A stretch of DNA of 64,000 nucleotides from Duganella sp. sic0402 (GCF_019219065.1 NZ_JAHUWK010000007.1:62001-126000); one strand, 5' to 3'; counted from the first letter of the stretch, positions 49,917 to 59,439 are shown. Numbers and translations: made by a program. Notes: generated by a model not told the origin, from the letters alone.

Positions 49917-51482
49917 ATGAGCGTAACGCGCAGGACCTTCCTGATGCAGCTTGCCGCCACCAGCGGCTACACGGCAGCGGCTGCGGCCATGACGACACTG
50001 GGCTTGGGCGCCCCCACCATCGCCAGCGCCGCCAGCCAGAATCCGCCGCTGCGGCTGGCGCCAGGCTCCGGCAAAGGCGTCAAGGTGCTGGTGCTGGGCG
50101 CCGGCATCGCAGGACTGGTGTCGGCCTACGAATTGCGCAAGGCCGGTTATCAGGTGCAGCTGATCGAAGCGCGCGACCGCGTTGGTGGCCGCAACTGGAC
50201 CATCCGCAACGGCAGCCGCATAGAACACAACGACGGTACCACGCAGGTGGCGGAGTTTGAGCCGGGCCACTATTTCAACGCCGGCCCGGCGCGCCTGCCC
50301 AGCCATCACCAGACCATACTCGGCTACTGCCGTGAGTTCGGCGTGGAGCTGGAGGCGGAAGTCAACACCAGCCGCAGCGCCTACTTCCTGCCGGATGCGG
50401 CCAAGGGCGGCAAGCCTATCCAGCTGCGCCGCGCCGTCAACGACGCGCGCGGCCATGTGTCCGAGCTGCTGGCGCGCGCCACGAGCAAGGGAGCGCTGGA
50501 CCAGGAACTCAGCGTGGAGGACCGCGCCAAGCTGGTGGAATTCCTCAAAGTGTATGGCGACCTGACGCCGCAGGCGGAGTACAAGGGCAGCGAGCGTTCC
50601 GGCTACAAGGTGTATCCCGGCGCGGCTGAGCAGCTTGGCGAGCGCAACGAGCCGCTGTCGCTGGAGGCCTTGCTCGATCCCGATTTGTGGATGGCGCTGA
50701 TCTTCGATGAACTGCTGATCTTCCAGCCGACCATGTTGCAGCCGGTGGGCGGCATGGACCGCATTCCGCACGCCTTTCATCAGCGCCTGAAAGACGTGTC
50801 GCGTCTGAACACGGAAGTGAAATCCATCCGCAACCAGGACCAGGGTGTGCAGGTGGTGGTGCGCGACCGCGCCAGCGGCAAGCAGCAGACGCTGTCGGCG
50901 GATTACGCCATCGTCACCTTCCCGCTGCCGGTGCTGGCACAGGTGGAAAACAACTTTGCGCCGGACGTGCAGCAGGCCATCGCCAACATCCACTACGACA
51001 CCGCCAGCAAGATCGCCTGGCAGTCGCGCCGTTTCTGGGAGACCGAAGCGCAGATCTATGGCGGCATTTCGGTGGTCAAGCACGAGACGTCCTTGATCTG
51101 GTATCCCAGCGGCGGCTTCCACAAAAAGGACGGTGTGCTGGTCGGCTGCTACAACATCGGCCAGAACGCCCGCGATTTCACCGCCCAGCCTTTGAGCGCG
51201 CAGTTCGCATCCTCGCGCGGCGTGATTGACCGCGTCCATCCGGGGCGCGGCGCGGAGCTGAAGAATCCCGTCAGCGTGGCCTGGCACAAAGTGCCGTACA
51301 GCCTCGGCTCCTGGGTGCACTGGGCCACGCCGGCCGAAAAAGAATACACGCGCCTCAACCAGCCCGAAGGCCGGGTGCACTTCGCCGGCGAATACCTGAG
51401 CCAGATCGGCGCATGGCAAGAGGGCGCGGCCCTGTCCGGCCATCACGCCGTTGCCGCCATCGCCCGCCGCATTGCAGCTTAA
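49917..51482 (+). CDS. Tat-exported flavin amine/L-amino-acid oxidase
   Basis: An FAD-dependent oxidase that would turn an amine or L-amino acid into an imine plus hydrogen peroxide. The start at ATG 49917 follows TGGAGCGATTT. The N terminus carries a twin-arginine signal (SVTRRTFLMQL, then a hydrophobic Ala-rich stretch), so the folded flavoprotein is exported. The 521-residue protein has the Rossmann FAD loop VLVLGAGIAGLVSAYELRKA near residue 57, the VGGRNWT clamp near 89, and the C-terminal FAD motif GRVHFAGEYLSQIGAWQEGA near 485. Family members act on amino acids or aromatic amines. RidA follows 32 bases downstream, fitting imine disposal. Confidence 0.9.
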   Translation: MSVTRRTFLMQLAATSGYTAAAAAMTTLGLGAPTIASAASQNPPLRLAPGSGKGVKVLVLGAGIAGLVSAYELRKAGYQVQLIEARDRVGGRNWTIRNGSRIEHNDGTTQVAEFEPGHYFNAGPARLPSHHQTILGYCREFGVELEAEVNTSRSAYFLPDAAKGGKPIQLRRAVNDARGHVSELLARATSKGALDQELSVEDRAKLVEFLKVYGDLTPQAEYKGSERSGYKVYPGAAEQLGERNEPLSLEALLDPDLWMALIFDELLIFQPTMLQPVGGMDRIPHAFHQRLKDVSRLNTEVKSIRNQDQGVQVVVRDRASGKQQTLSADYAIVTFPLPVLAQVENNFAPDVQQAIANIHYDTASKIAWQSRRFWETEAQIYGGISVVKHETSLIWYPSGGFHKKDGVLVGCYNIGQNARDFTAQPLSAQFASSRGVIDRVHPGRGAELKNPVSVAWHKVPYSLGSWVHWATPAEKEYTRLNQPEGRVHFAGEYLSQIGAWQEGAALSGHHAVAAIARRIAA

Positions 51483-51514
51483 CTTCCGCTTACCCACAAA
51501 CGAAAGGATAGACC

Positions 51515-51976
51515 ATGAAAACCTTTTTGCTGTTCGCCAGCCTGCTGTTCACCGCTTCCATCGCCAACGCGCAACAGATCAAGCGCACGCCGATACCCAA
51601 TTCGAATTTTCCGATCTCCGTGGCGGTCAGCGTGCCGGCCGGCGCGGAAACCGTCTACTTCAGCGGCGTGCTGCCAGAAACGGTGGACGGCGACACGCAG
51701 GCGCAAAGCCATTCGGTGCTGACGCGCCTGAAAGCTGCCTTGGCCAATGAAGGCCTGAGCTTTGCCGATGTGGTGTCGCTGCGGGTGTTCCTGGTCGGCG
51801 ATCCCAAACTTGACAACAAGCTGGATTTCAAAGGACTGAACGCTTCCTTCGGCCAGTTTTTCGGCGCCGCTGAACAGCCCAATAAGCCGGCGCGCACCGC
51901 GCTGCAAGTGGTCGCGCTGCCGCTGCCTGGTGCGCTGGTCGAGATCGACCTGATTGCCGCCCGCGTTAAAAAATAA
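51515..51976 (+). CDS. RidA-family imine deaminase with signal peptide
   Basis: A 153-residue protein of the YjgF/YER057c/UK114 group, which hydrolyses reactive enamine/imine intermediates to keto acids and ammonia. Unlike the cytoplasmic housekeeping RidA it starts with a Sec signal (MKTFLLFASLLFTASIANA), so it acts in the periplasm. The core has ETVYFSGVLPE near 46, FADVVSLRVFLVGD near 88 and PARTALQVVALPLPGALVEI near 128; the Arg in PARTALQV corresponds to the catalytic Arg. Together with the Tat-exported oxidase just upstream it forms an oxidase-deaminase pair outside the cytoplasm. Confidence 0.9.
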   Translation: MKTFLLFASLLFTASIANAQQIKRTPIPNSNFPISVAVSVPAGAETVYFSGVLPETVDGDTQAQSHSVLTRLKAALANEGLSFADVVSLRVFLVGDPKLDNKLDFKGLNASFGQFFGAAEQPNKPARTALQVVALPLPGALVEIDLIAARVKK

Positions 51977-52002
51977 ACCCAACCTCACTGGAGTCAGCCC
52001 GA

Positions 52003-54390
52003 ATGAAACAAGCACATACGATACGACCGCGCCGCCTGCCGTTGGCGCTCGCCATCTCCCTGCTGTACCTCGCCAGCCCAGCCAGCGCCGATGATGCCGC
52101 CGGACCCGCCATCACCCCGGCTGCTGCCGGCGCGATCCAGGACGTGGTGGTCACCGGCACCCGCGACACCCAGCGCTCTGCCACCGAGAGCCTGAGCCCG
52201 ATCGATGTGATCAGCGCCAAGGACTTGCAGCGCACCGGCCAGACCGATCTGCGCGATGCGCTGGTCAAGCTGCTGCCGTCGGTCAGCCGGCTGGCGCAAA
52301 CCGGCGATGCGGCGAATCTGACCAGCGCGCTGACGCTGCGCGGTCTGAGTCCCAATCACGTGCTGCTGCTGGTGAACGGCAAGCGCCGCCACACCTCGGC
52401 CAATATCACCGCCGATCCTGGTTCGCAGCAGGGCGCCACGCCGGTTGATATCGACCTGATACCGGTCAGCGCAGTAGACCATATCGAAGTGCTGCGTGAC
52501 GGTGCGGCCGCCCAATACGGCTCGGACGCGATTGCCGGCGTGATCAACATCATCCTGAAAAACAGCAGCAGCGGCGGCAGCGTCACGCTGACTAGTGGCG
52601 AATACTATAAGCACGATGGCTTTACGCTGGGCGGCGCCGGCGACGCCGGCATCACGCTGGGTGAAGACGGCTTCCTGCACCTGAGCGCAGAATACCGTCG
52701 CCATGAACACAGTTTCCGCAGCGGCCCGGACGAACGCACCGGCACCTATGCCAACAAGACGCTGGGCGATCCCTATATCCGCCGAGAGTCGTTCGGCGCC
52801 AACGCAGGTATCTCGGTCAACAAGGATGTGGAACTGTACGCCTTTGCGACGGTGGCGCACCGCGCCGGCGGCAGCTACCAGAACTACCGCCTGCCATCGC
52901 GCCTGCCGCAAGTCCATCCGAACGGCTTTACGCCGGTGGAAACCAGCAATGAGACAGATGGCGGGATTACCGTCGGCGTGCGCGGTACCGACCTGGCAGG
53001 CTGGCGCTGGGACCTCAGCGCCACCTACGGCACCGACAACGTCAAGATCGGCATGACCGATTCCGCCAATACCGATCTGTACGCCGCCACCGGCGCCACA
53101 CCGACCAGCTTCCACTTGTCGCAATTCCAGAACACCCAGCAGGGCGTCAATGGCGATGTGGCGCGCTCCTTCGATACCGGCGCGCTGCCGGCCGCGCTGA
53201 GCGTGGCGCTAGGCGCCGAGTGCCGCCGCGAGACATATGAAATCGGCGCTGGCGATCCCGCTTCCTACTATGGCAGCGGCGCGCAGGCCCTGCCGGGATT
53301 GTCGCCGGTCAGCGCCGGCAAGCATGCGCGTAATATCGGCGCCGCATATGCCGACTTGTCGACCAAATTTGCGCCGCAATGGGAGGCGTCGCTGGCCGGC
53401 CGTTATGAACATTACAGCGATGCCGGCAGCACCCGCAACGCCAAGCTGTCCACGCGCTACGAGATCACGCCGAAGTTCGCCGTGCGCGGCACCGCCAGCA
53501 CCGGCTTCCGCGCGCCATCGCTGGCGCAGGAGTATTACACCAGCCTGGCCGTGTCGCCGACCACGGCAGGCGGCCAGTTGGCGGTGAATTCGGATGCTGC
53601 GCGCAAGCTGGGCGCCACGCCGCTGCGGCCTGAAAAATCGCGCAGCTACAATCTGGGCCTGGTGGCGGAGCCGATCGAGAATCTGCACCTGACGCTGGAC
53701 GCCTACCGGATCGACATCCGCGACCGCATCGTTCAAGGCGGCACCTATAGCGGCGCGGCCGCGATCGCCGCACTGACCGGCGCCGGCATCAGCCTGCCGA
53801 CCGGCCTGTCCTCGGTCAGCGCCAGCTACTTCGCCAATGGCGTCAACACCCGCACCCAGGGCCTGGACCTGGTGCTGAATTATCCGACCAGTCTGGGTAG
53901 CGCAGGCCGGATCGACTGGGACGCCAGCGCCAATATCAATAACAGCAAGGTGACGAAGGTTGGCATCGACGGCAATGGCAAGACGCTGCTGAACGCCCAG
54001 CAGGTCGGCTACCTGACCACCGCGACACCGAAGAACAAGCTGATTGTTGGTGGTGCATGGACGCTGGAGCAGTGGAGCGTCAGCCTGCATGCGACCCGCT
54101 ATGGCAAGACGGCGACCGAGGCGACCTTCTATTCAGGTCCGAATATCTACTCGACCACGGTGTTCAACCACATCGAGAACAAGCCCAAGACCACCACCGA
54201 TCTGGAAGTGCGCTACGCGGTCAGCAAGAAATTGCAAGTCGCGGCGGGCGCCAATAATCTGTTCGATGTCTACCCGAGCAAGGTACCGGCCGCCAGCCGC
54301 TACCTGGGCGTGTATCAGTACGATACGGCGTCGGCGCAGATACCGTTCAACGGCGGCTATTATTATCTGCGCGCCAGCTACAAGTTCTGA
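52003..54390 (+). CDS. TonB-dependent outer-membrane receptor
   Basis: A 795-residue ligand-gated importer. A Sec signal (residues 1-29, ending SPASA) is followed by the TonB box-like QDVVVTGTRD near 46. The plug domain follows (LRGLSPNHVLLLVNGKRRH, AVDHIEVLRDGAAAQYGSDA), then a 22-strand-type barrel ending in the outer-membrane sorting residue Phe (RASYKF). Plug features place it with the receptors of the Xanthomonas/CirA-like type. It sits 26 bases after RidA, and a dedicated tonB-exbB-exbD set lies 7 kb downstream in the ssu operon. The ligand is probably an organosulfur or amino compound by context. Confidence 0.93.
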   Translation: MKQAHTIRPRRLPLALAISLLYLASPASADDAAGPAITPAAAGAIQDVVVTGTRDTQRSATESLSPIDVISAKDLQRTGQTDLRDALVKLLPSVSRLAQTGDAANLTSALTLRGLSPNHVLLLVNGKRRHTSANITADPGSQQGATPVDIDLIPVSAVDHIEVLRDGAAAQYGSDAIAGVINIILKNSSSGGSVTLTSGEYYKHDGFTLGGAGDAGITLGEDGFLHLSAEYRRHEHSFRSGPDERTGTYANKTLGDPYIRRESFGANAGISVNKDVELYAFATVAHRAGGSYQNYRLPSRLPQVHPNGFTPVETSNETDGGITVGVRGTDLAGWRWDLSATYGTDNVKIGMTDSANTDLYAATGATPTSFHLSQFQNTQQGVNGDVARSFDTGALPAALSVALGAECRRETYEIGAGDPASYYGSGAQALPGLSPVSAGKHARNIGAAYADLSTKFAPQWEASLAGRYEHYSDAGSTRNAKLSTRYEITPKFAVRGTASTGFRAPSLAQEYYTSLAVSPTTAGGQLAVNSDAARKLGATPLRPEKSRSYNLGLVAEPIENLHLTLDAYRIDIRDRIVQGGTYSGAAAIAALTGAGISLPTGLSSVSASYFANGVNTRTQGLDLVLNYPTSLGSAGRIDWDASANINNSKVTKVGIDGNGKTLLNAQQVGYLTTATPKNKLIVGGAWTLEQWSVSLHATRYGKTATEATFYSGPNIYSTTVFNHIENKPKTTTDLEVRYAVSKKLQVAAGANNLFDVYPSKVPAASRYLGVYQYDTASAQIPFNGGYYYLRASYKF

Positions 54391-54439
54391 TGCTGTTAAG
54401 ATGGTGTCTGATTTTCGTATGACTTACTTTGACAACGAC

Positions 54440-55354
54440 ATGAAAATAGATGACATCAGCGCCTTTGTGGCCGTGGTGCGCAACCAGTCGGTCAGCGCCG
54501 CAGCCGAGGCTCTGGGGCTGACCCAGTCGGCGATTACCCGGCGCGTGCAAAACCTGGAACATGCGCTGGGCGTGGAACTGCTGGACCGCAGCGTCAAGCC
54601 GCCCAAGCCCAGCGCCATGGGGCGCCAGGTATTCGACCAGTGCGGCAAGGTGCTGCAAGAGGTTGATCGCCTGCGCTCGCTGGTGCAGGCGGATCACGCT
54701 CCGACCGGCTTGTTCCGCATCGGCGTGATCCAGACCATTGGCGATGTGGTACTGCTGGATACGCTCAAAAAGCTGAACCGTGCCTTTGAAGGACTGCACA
54801 CGGAAGTGTCGTCCGGCTGGGGCTCGCAGCTGGTGGAGCGGGTGGCCAATGCGGAGATCGATGCGGCGGTGGCCTTGTTCCCGGCGACCAAAGTGCTGCC
54901 AGAAGGGCTGACCGGACGGGCGCTGGGCCGCATCGAGCTGGTGGTGGTGGCGCAGAAGGACTCGATGCAGAAGCGCAGCTACAAGCTGCGTGACATCTTC
55001 GGTACCGGCTGGGTGCTGAATCCCGATGGTTGCGGTTTCCGCGCCGGCCTGGCCAGGGCGCTGGCGGAACAGGGGCTGTCGTTCAAGATCAACCTGGAGA
55101 CATTTGGCACCGATCTGCAGCTTGGGCTGGCGGCCAATGGCGTTGGCCTGGGCCTGATGCCGCGTCCTATTCTGGAGCGCAGCCGTCATCGCTCGCAGCT
55201 GGACATTGTCAACGTCTCGGACTTCAAGCCGGTGCTGGATATCTGGCTGGTACAGCCGCTGCAGCCAGGCCCGGTGCAGCACGCGATCGACTTCTTTGCG
55301 GAGGCGGTGCAGCACGCTTTTGCCGAATCGCCGCTCAAAATTGTCGCGCGATAA
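54440..55354 (+). CDS. LysR-family regulator of the sulfur-acquisition region
   Basis: A LTTR of about 304 residues. The N-terminal HTH (MKIDDISAFVAVVR, ALGLTQSAITRRVQNLEHAL) and effector domain (GLFRIGVIQTIGDVVLLDTL) are clear. The start is uncertain: in-frame ATGs at 54401, 54419 and 54440 all lack a good ribosome-binding site. I chose 54440 because family members usually begin a few residues before the HTH. It lies between the receptor gene and the ssu operon, so it is the likely regulator of both, in the manner of CysB/Cbl/SsuR. The effector is unknown. Confidence 0.88.
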   Translation: MKIDDISAFVAVVRNQSVSAAAEALGLTQSAITRRVQNLEHALGVELLDRSVKPPKPSAMGRQVFDQCGKVLQEVDRLRSLVQADHAPTGLFRIGVIQTIGDVVLLDTLKKLNRAFEGLHTEVSSGWGSQLVERVANAEIDAAVALFPATKVLPEGLTGRALGRIELVVVAQKDSMQKRSYKLRDIFGTGWVLNPDGCGFRAGLARALAEQGLSFKINLETFGTDLQLGLAANGVGLGLMPRPILERSRHRSQLDIVNVSDFKPVLDIWLVQPLQPGPVQHAIDFFAEAVQHAFAESPLKIVAR

Positions 55355-55401
55355 TTATTCCATAAAATCATATATCGTTAGTTGAAACGATTAGTTTTAT
55401 C

Positions 55402-55423
55402 ATAATCATTTGCTCCCTATACT
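55402..55423 (+). promoter_or_regulatory. Candidate promoter of the ssu-tonB operon
   Basis: TATACT (55418-55423) lies 32 bases before ssuC. The AT-rich stretch before it (55355-55410) includes related segments GTTAGTTGAAACGATTAGTTTT, a possible LysR contact region. The -35 (around 55396-55402) is poor, consistent with an activator-dependent promoter. Confidence 0.4.
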
Positions 55424-55454
55424 GGCTTCAACGGTTTGAAATAGGGATGCAAAC

Positions 55455-56231
55455 ATGTCGGTTTCAACGCTACACACGCAAATCTTCCGCCGCGCTTTCG
55501 GACCGCTGGTCCTGCTGGCGCTGTGGGAGACTGCATCTCGCACCGGCCTCCTGCCGGACCGCATCCTGGCGGCACCCTCACAGATTTTCATCACGCTCGG
55601 TGAGCTGATCGCCTCCGGCGAAATCGGCAGCAATGTGCTGGTGTCGCTGAACCGGGTATTGACCGGCCTGGCGTTTTCGCTGTCGCTGGGCACTGCGCTG
55701 GCGCTGGTTGCTGGTCTGTCGCGCCAGGGCGAAGTGGCGGTGGATTCGTCGATGCAGATGGCGCGCACCGTGCCTTTTCTTGGCCTGGTGCCTTTGTTCA
55801 TCCTGTGGTTCGGTATCGGCGAGTTCACCAAGATCGCGCTGATCGCCTACGCCACCACCTTTCCCATGTATCTGTCGCTGTACAGCGGCATACGCGGTGT
55901 GGACGCCAAGCTGGTGGAAGCGGCGCGCCTGTTTGGCTTGAGCTACCCGCAACAGATTGTGCACGTCATCCTGCCCGGCGCCTTGCCTTCCTTCCTGATC
56001 GGCCTGCGCTACTCGCTGGGCGTCAGCTGGCTATCGCTGGTGGTGGTGGAGCAGATCAACGCCACTGCGGGCCTGGGCTACCTGATCAACAACGCCCGCG
56101 ACTTCATGCGCACCGATGTGATCGTGGTGTGTCTGATGGTCTATAGCTTGCTGGGCCTGGCCACCGACCTGCTGGTGCGCGGCATCGAACACTACGCGCT
56201 GGCCTGGCGTCCGACTTTCATCAAGGATTGA
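55455..56231 (+). CDS. ssuC: Aliphatic sulfonate ABC transporter permease
   Basis: Inner-membrane channel subunit, 258 residues with six TM helices. The ABC-permease EAA loop reads EAARLFGLSYPQQIVHVILPG near residue 157, as in SsuC/TauC. Other family segments are MARTVPFLGLVPLFILWFGI near 100 and INATAGLGYLINNARDFMRT near 198. It heads an operon in which ssuB follows 2 bases downstream and the substrate-binding protein is the last gene seen in the window. Confidence 0.92.
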   Translation: MSVSTLHTQIFRRAFGPLVLLALWETASRTGLLPDRILAAPSQIFITLGELIASGEIGSNVLVSLNRVLTGLAFSLSLGTALALVAGLSRQGEVAVDSSMQMARTVPFLGLVPLFILWFGIGEFTKIALIAYATTFPMYLSLYSGIRGVDAKLVEAARLFGLSYPQQIVHVILPGALPSFLIGLRYSLGVSWLSLVVVEQINATAGLGYLINNARDFMRTDVIVVCLMVYSLLGLATDLLVRGIEHYALAWRPTFIKD

Positions 56232-56233
56232 GC

Positions 56234-57076
56234 ATGCACAGCCTGACTTTGAACCCGCCCCGCCAGAAGGCGCATCGTGATGAGGACGCGCCTTCGCTGC
56301 CGCGCAGCCCGGTGCAGGCGCGGCAACTGAGCAAGCGTTTCGGTGACAACACCATCCTCGACAAGCTGGACCTGGATATCCGCGCCGGCGAATTTGTCGC
56401 GCTGCTGGGCCGCAGCGGCTCCGGCAAGACCACCTTGCTGCGTGCGCTGGCGGGCCTGGACCGCATCAGCTCCGGCACGCTGGACGTGCCGCACGCCCGT
56501 GCTGCCGTATTCCAGGAGCCGCGCCTGATGCCATGGAAACGCGCCTGGCGCAATGTCACGCTAGGCCTGAAGATCGACCGGCCGCGCGAACGCGCCCGCG
56601 CTGCGCTGGAGGAAGTAGGGTTGGCGCACCGGGAAAACGCCTGGCCATCGACACTGTCCGGAGGCGAGGCGCAGCGCGTGGCGCTGGCCCGCGCGCTGGT
56701 ACGCGAGCCGCAATTGCTGCTGCTGGATGAGCCGTTCGCTGCGCTGGACGCGCTGACGCGCATCCGCATGCACCAGCTGATTCTGTCGCTGTGGCGTCAG
56801 CACCGGCCATCCGTGCTGCTGGTGACGCACGATGTCGATGAAGCGGTGCTGCTGGCCGACCGCGTGCTGGTGCTGGAGCAGGGCCGTATCGCCGCCGACA
56901 TCGCGATCACTCAGCAACGCCCGCGCAGCGCCGAGGCACCGCAATTCCAGAAAGTGCGCGCGCAGCTGCTGCAGCTGCTGGGCGTCGAGCTGGAGGGCGC
57001 GCCTGCCGCCGTGACGCAGCCGGAAGCGCCAGCGGCCATCGTCACGCCATTCAATTTCAGTAACTTCTCGATCTGA
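56234..57076 (+). CDS. ssuB: Aliphatic sulfonate ABC transporter ATP-binding protein
   Basis: ATPase of the sulfonate importer, 280 residues from ATG 56234 (AAGGA 7 bases upstream; TTG 56228 is an alternative). Walker A GRSGSGKTT is near residue 60, the Q-loop FQEPRLMPW near 95, the ABC signature LSGGEAQRVALARAL near 140, Walker B LLLLDEPFAALD near 160 and the switch His in LVTHDVDEA near 195. The last 50 residues are an Ala/Pro-rich tail ending in NFSNFSI, longer than in E. coli SsuB. It is coupled to ssuC and to the next gene (2-base gap). Confidence 0.94.
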   Translation: MHSLTLNPPRQKAHRDEDAPSLPRSPVQARQLSKRFGDNTILDKLDLDIRAGEFVALLGRSGSGKTTLLRALAGLDRISSGTLDVPHARAAVFQEPRLMPWKRAWRNVTLGLKIDRPRERARAALEEVGLAHRENAWPSTLSGGEAQRVALARALVREPQLLLLDEPFAALDALTRIRMHQLILSLWRQHRPSVLLVTHDVDEAVLLADRVLVLEQGRIAADIAITQQRPRSAEAPQFQKVRAQLLQLLGVELEGAPAAVTQPEAPAAIVTPFNFSNFSI

Positions 57077-57078
57077 CC

Positions 57079-58314
57079 ATGACTTCCGTCCTTCGCTTGC
57101 CCACCGCAGAACACAGCCACCAGCTGGACAGCCCGGAATTCGCGGCGCTGCTGGAAACGCTGACCCAGGAATTTGCCGCCACCGCCGAACAGCACGACCG
57201 CGATGGCAGTTTCCCGCACCGGAATTTTGAGCGCCTGCACGAACTGGGGCTGCTCGGCCTGACCGTGCCACGTGCACAGGGCGGCCTGGGCGCCACCCTG
57301 GCGCAGACCACCCGTGTGATCGCAGCGGTGGCGCGCGGCGAGCCTTCCACCGCGCTGGTGCTGGTGATGCAGTATCTACACCACGCCTCCGGCCGTGGCA
57401 ACAAGTGGCCGCAACACCTGCTGCAGCGTGTGATCGATGAAACGCTGGGCGACGGCGCCCTGATCAACGCGCTGCGCGTGGAGCCGGAACTGGGCACGCC
57501 GGCGCGCGGCGGCCTGCCAGGCACTGTGGCACGCCGCACGCCGGAAGGATGGCGCATCAGCGGCACCAAGATTTACTCGACCGGCATTCCGCGCCTGACC
57601 TGGCTGGCCGTCTGGGCGCGCAGCGATGACGCCGAGCCGCTGGTCGGCAGCTGGCTGGTGCGCCGCGACACGCGAGGCATCACCGTCAACGAGACATGGG
57701 ATCACCTGGGCATGCGCGCCACCGGCAGCCACGAAGTGGTGTTCGACGATGTGCTGATACCGCTGGATCACGCGGTGGACGTATCACCGGCCGGCAGCGC
57801 GCCGGAACTCGACGCTTCGCTGCTGTTGTGGATGTCGGTGCTGTTATCCGCCATTTACGACGGCGTGGCGCGCAATGCACGCGACTGGCTGGCCGGCTGG
57901 CTGGAAGAACGCGTGCCGGCCAATCTGGGCTCGCCCTTATCGAGCCTGCCGCGCTTCCAGGAAGCGCTCGGTCAGCTGGACGCCTGGCTGTTCTCCAACC
58001 GCGTGCTGCTGGACGCCGCCGCCAATGGCGCGGTGCCGGCCTCGGATGCCTTCCGCATCAAATACCTGGCGACCAATACCGCCATTCAGGTGGTGGAGAA
58101 GGCGATTGAATTGAGCGGCAATCCGGGCCTGTCGCGCGCCAATCCACTGGAGCGCCACTACCGCGATGTGCTGTGCAGCCGCATCCACACGCCGCAGAAC
58201 GACACCATTCTGGTCAACAGCGGACGCGCCGCCTTCGCCGCGCGCGCCGCCAAAAAAGCTTCCCCCTCCGGCGTGGCCGGTATTTCAACCATTAATGCAA
58301 AGGATGCATCATGA
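57079..58314 (+). CDS. Acyl-CoA-dehydrogenase-like flavoprotein (SfnB/DszC-like)
   Basis: A 411-residue protein of the acyl-CoA dehydrogenase/flavin monooxygenase fold. The N-terminal helical domain (FERLHELGLLGLTVPRAQGG) is near residue 50. The central beta domain (GWRISGTKIYSTGIPRLTWL) is near 155, followed by WDHLGMRATGSHEVVFDDV near 212, and the C-terminal helices contain the conserved RHYRDV-type motif (LERHYRDVLCSR). The catalytic Glu of true dehydrogenases is not evident. Proteins of this kind in ssu/sfn/dsz clusters take part in sulfur-compound breakdown, some as FMNH2 monooxygenases. Its stop overlaps the ssuD start. Confidence 0.85.
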   Translation: MTSVLRLPTAEHSHQLDSPEFAALLETLTQEFAATAEQHDRDGSFPHRNFERLHELGLLGLTVPRAQGGLGATLAQTTRVIAAVARGEPSTALVLVMQYLHHASGRGNKWPQHLLQRVIDETLGDGALINALRVEPELGTPARGGLPGTVARRTPEGWRISGTKIYSTGIPRLTWLAVWARSDDAEPLVGSWLVRRDTRGITVNETWDHLGMRATGSHEVVFDDVLIPLDHAVDVSPAGSAPELDASLLLWMSVLLSAIYDGVARNARDWLAGWLEERVPANLGSPLSSLPRFQEALGQLDAWLFSNRVLLDAAANGAVPASDAFRIKYLATNTAIQVVEKAIELSGNPGLSRANPLERHYRDVLCSRIHTPQNDTILVNSGRAAFAARAAKKASPSGVAGISTINAKDAS

Positions 58315-59414
58315 GTATCGAATTTATCGGCTTTAGCGCCACCCAGGAAGTGTCGGAAACCGTATTGCCGCAAGGCCCAGTGGTCAACAAGAGCTTCCTC
58401 GGCGCGGTGGCGCGCGCACACGAATACGCGGGCTTTGACCGCGTGCTGGTGGCGCACAGCAGCGCGTCGGTGGACGGCTTCCAGGTGGCGTCCTATATCG
58501 CCTCCCAGACCGACAAGCTGGGCATTCTGCTGGCCCACCGTCCGGGTTTTGTCTCGCCGACGCTGGCGGCGCGCCAGTTCGCCACGCTGGACCATTTTGC
58601 CGATGGCCGCCTGGCGGTGCACATCATCAGTGGTGGCGACGATACCGAGCAGCAGCGCGACGGCGACTTCCTCGACCATGACCAGCGCTATCAGCGCACC
58701 GACGAATACCTGGACGTGGTGAAGAAGACCTGGACGTCCGAAGGTCCGTTCGACCACGAAGGGCCGCTGTACCGTTTCAAGGGCCAGAATGCCGGCGTGC
58801 GTCCGGTGCGCGACCAGCATATCCCGGTTTATTTCGGCGGCTCGTCCGACGCAGCGATCGAAGTCGCCGGCAAGCATGCTGATGTCTACGCGCTGTGGGG
58901 CGAATCGCTGGCGCAGGTGGAGGAGACGATCAAGCGCGTGCGCGCCGCAGCCGCCAAGCATGGCCGCGCCGACAAAATCCGTTTCAGCCTGTCGCTGCGC
59001 CCGGTGCTGGCCGAGACTGAGGAAAAAGCCTGGGCCAAGGCCGACGCCATCCTGGCCACCGCCACCGAGCGCGTCAAGGACAACGTTCACTTCAGCAAAC
59101 GCCCGCAGCAGCCGCAGAACGCCGGCTCTCAGCGCCTGCTGGAAACAGCCGCGCAAGGCAAGGTGGTGGATGAGCGGCTGTGGACTGGCATCGCAGCGCT
59201 GACCAAGGCCGCCGGCAACTCGACTGGTCTGGTCGGTACGCCGGAACAGGTGCGCGACGCCTTGCTGAAGTATTGGGAGCTGGGCGTCACCACCTTCCTG
59301 ATCCGTGGCTTCGATCCGATCCAGGATGCGCTGCAATATGGCCGCGAGCTGATCCCGCTGGTCCGCGCTGCTATCGCCGAACGCGAAGCGCAGGACCAGC
59401 GCCTGGCCGCATGA
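58311..59414 (+). CDS. ssuD: FMNH2-dependent alkanesulfonate monooxygenase (LLM class)
   Basis: Cleaves the C-S bond of sulfonates to release sulfite, using FMNH2 and oxygen. The 367-residue luciferase-like (beta/alpha)8 protein has GFDRVLVAHSSASVDGFQVA near residue 41, LAHRPGFVSPTLAARQFATL near 74, HIISGGDDTEQQRDGDFLDH near 103, PVYFGGSSDAA near 171 and NSTGLVGTPEQVRDALLKYW near 303, all as in SsuD. Length matches E. coli SsuD (381). No ssuE flavin reductase is in the window, so reduced flavin must come from elsewhere. Substrate range is not certain. Confidence 0.9.
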   Translation: MSIEFIGFSATQEVSETVLPQGPVVNKSFLGAVARAHEYAGFDRVLVAHSSASVDGFQVASYIASQTDKLGILLAHRPGFVSPTLAARQFATLDHFADGRLAVHIISGGDDTEQQRDGDFLDHDQRYQRTDEYLDVVKKTWTSEGPFDHEGPLYRFKGQNAGVRPVRDQHIPVYFGGSSDAAIEVAGKHADVYALWGESLAQVEETIKRVRAAAAKHGRADKIRFSLSLRPVLAETEEKAWAKADAILATATERVKDNVHFSKRPQQPQNAGSQRLLETAAQGKVVDERLWTGIAALTKAAGNSTGLVGTPEQVRDALLKYWELGVTTFLIRGFDPIQDALQYGRELIPLVRAAIAEREAQDQRLAA

Positions 59415-59439
59415 TCGAAAAATAAACGGAGCAAAGTCG

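Noticed and set aside
54044..54439. N-terminal extension of the LysR gene into the receptor gene
   Set aside because: The added residues are a shadow of the receptor C terminus; the HTH begins right after the ATG at 54440.
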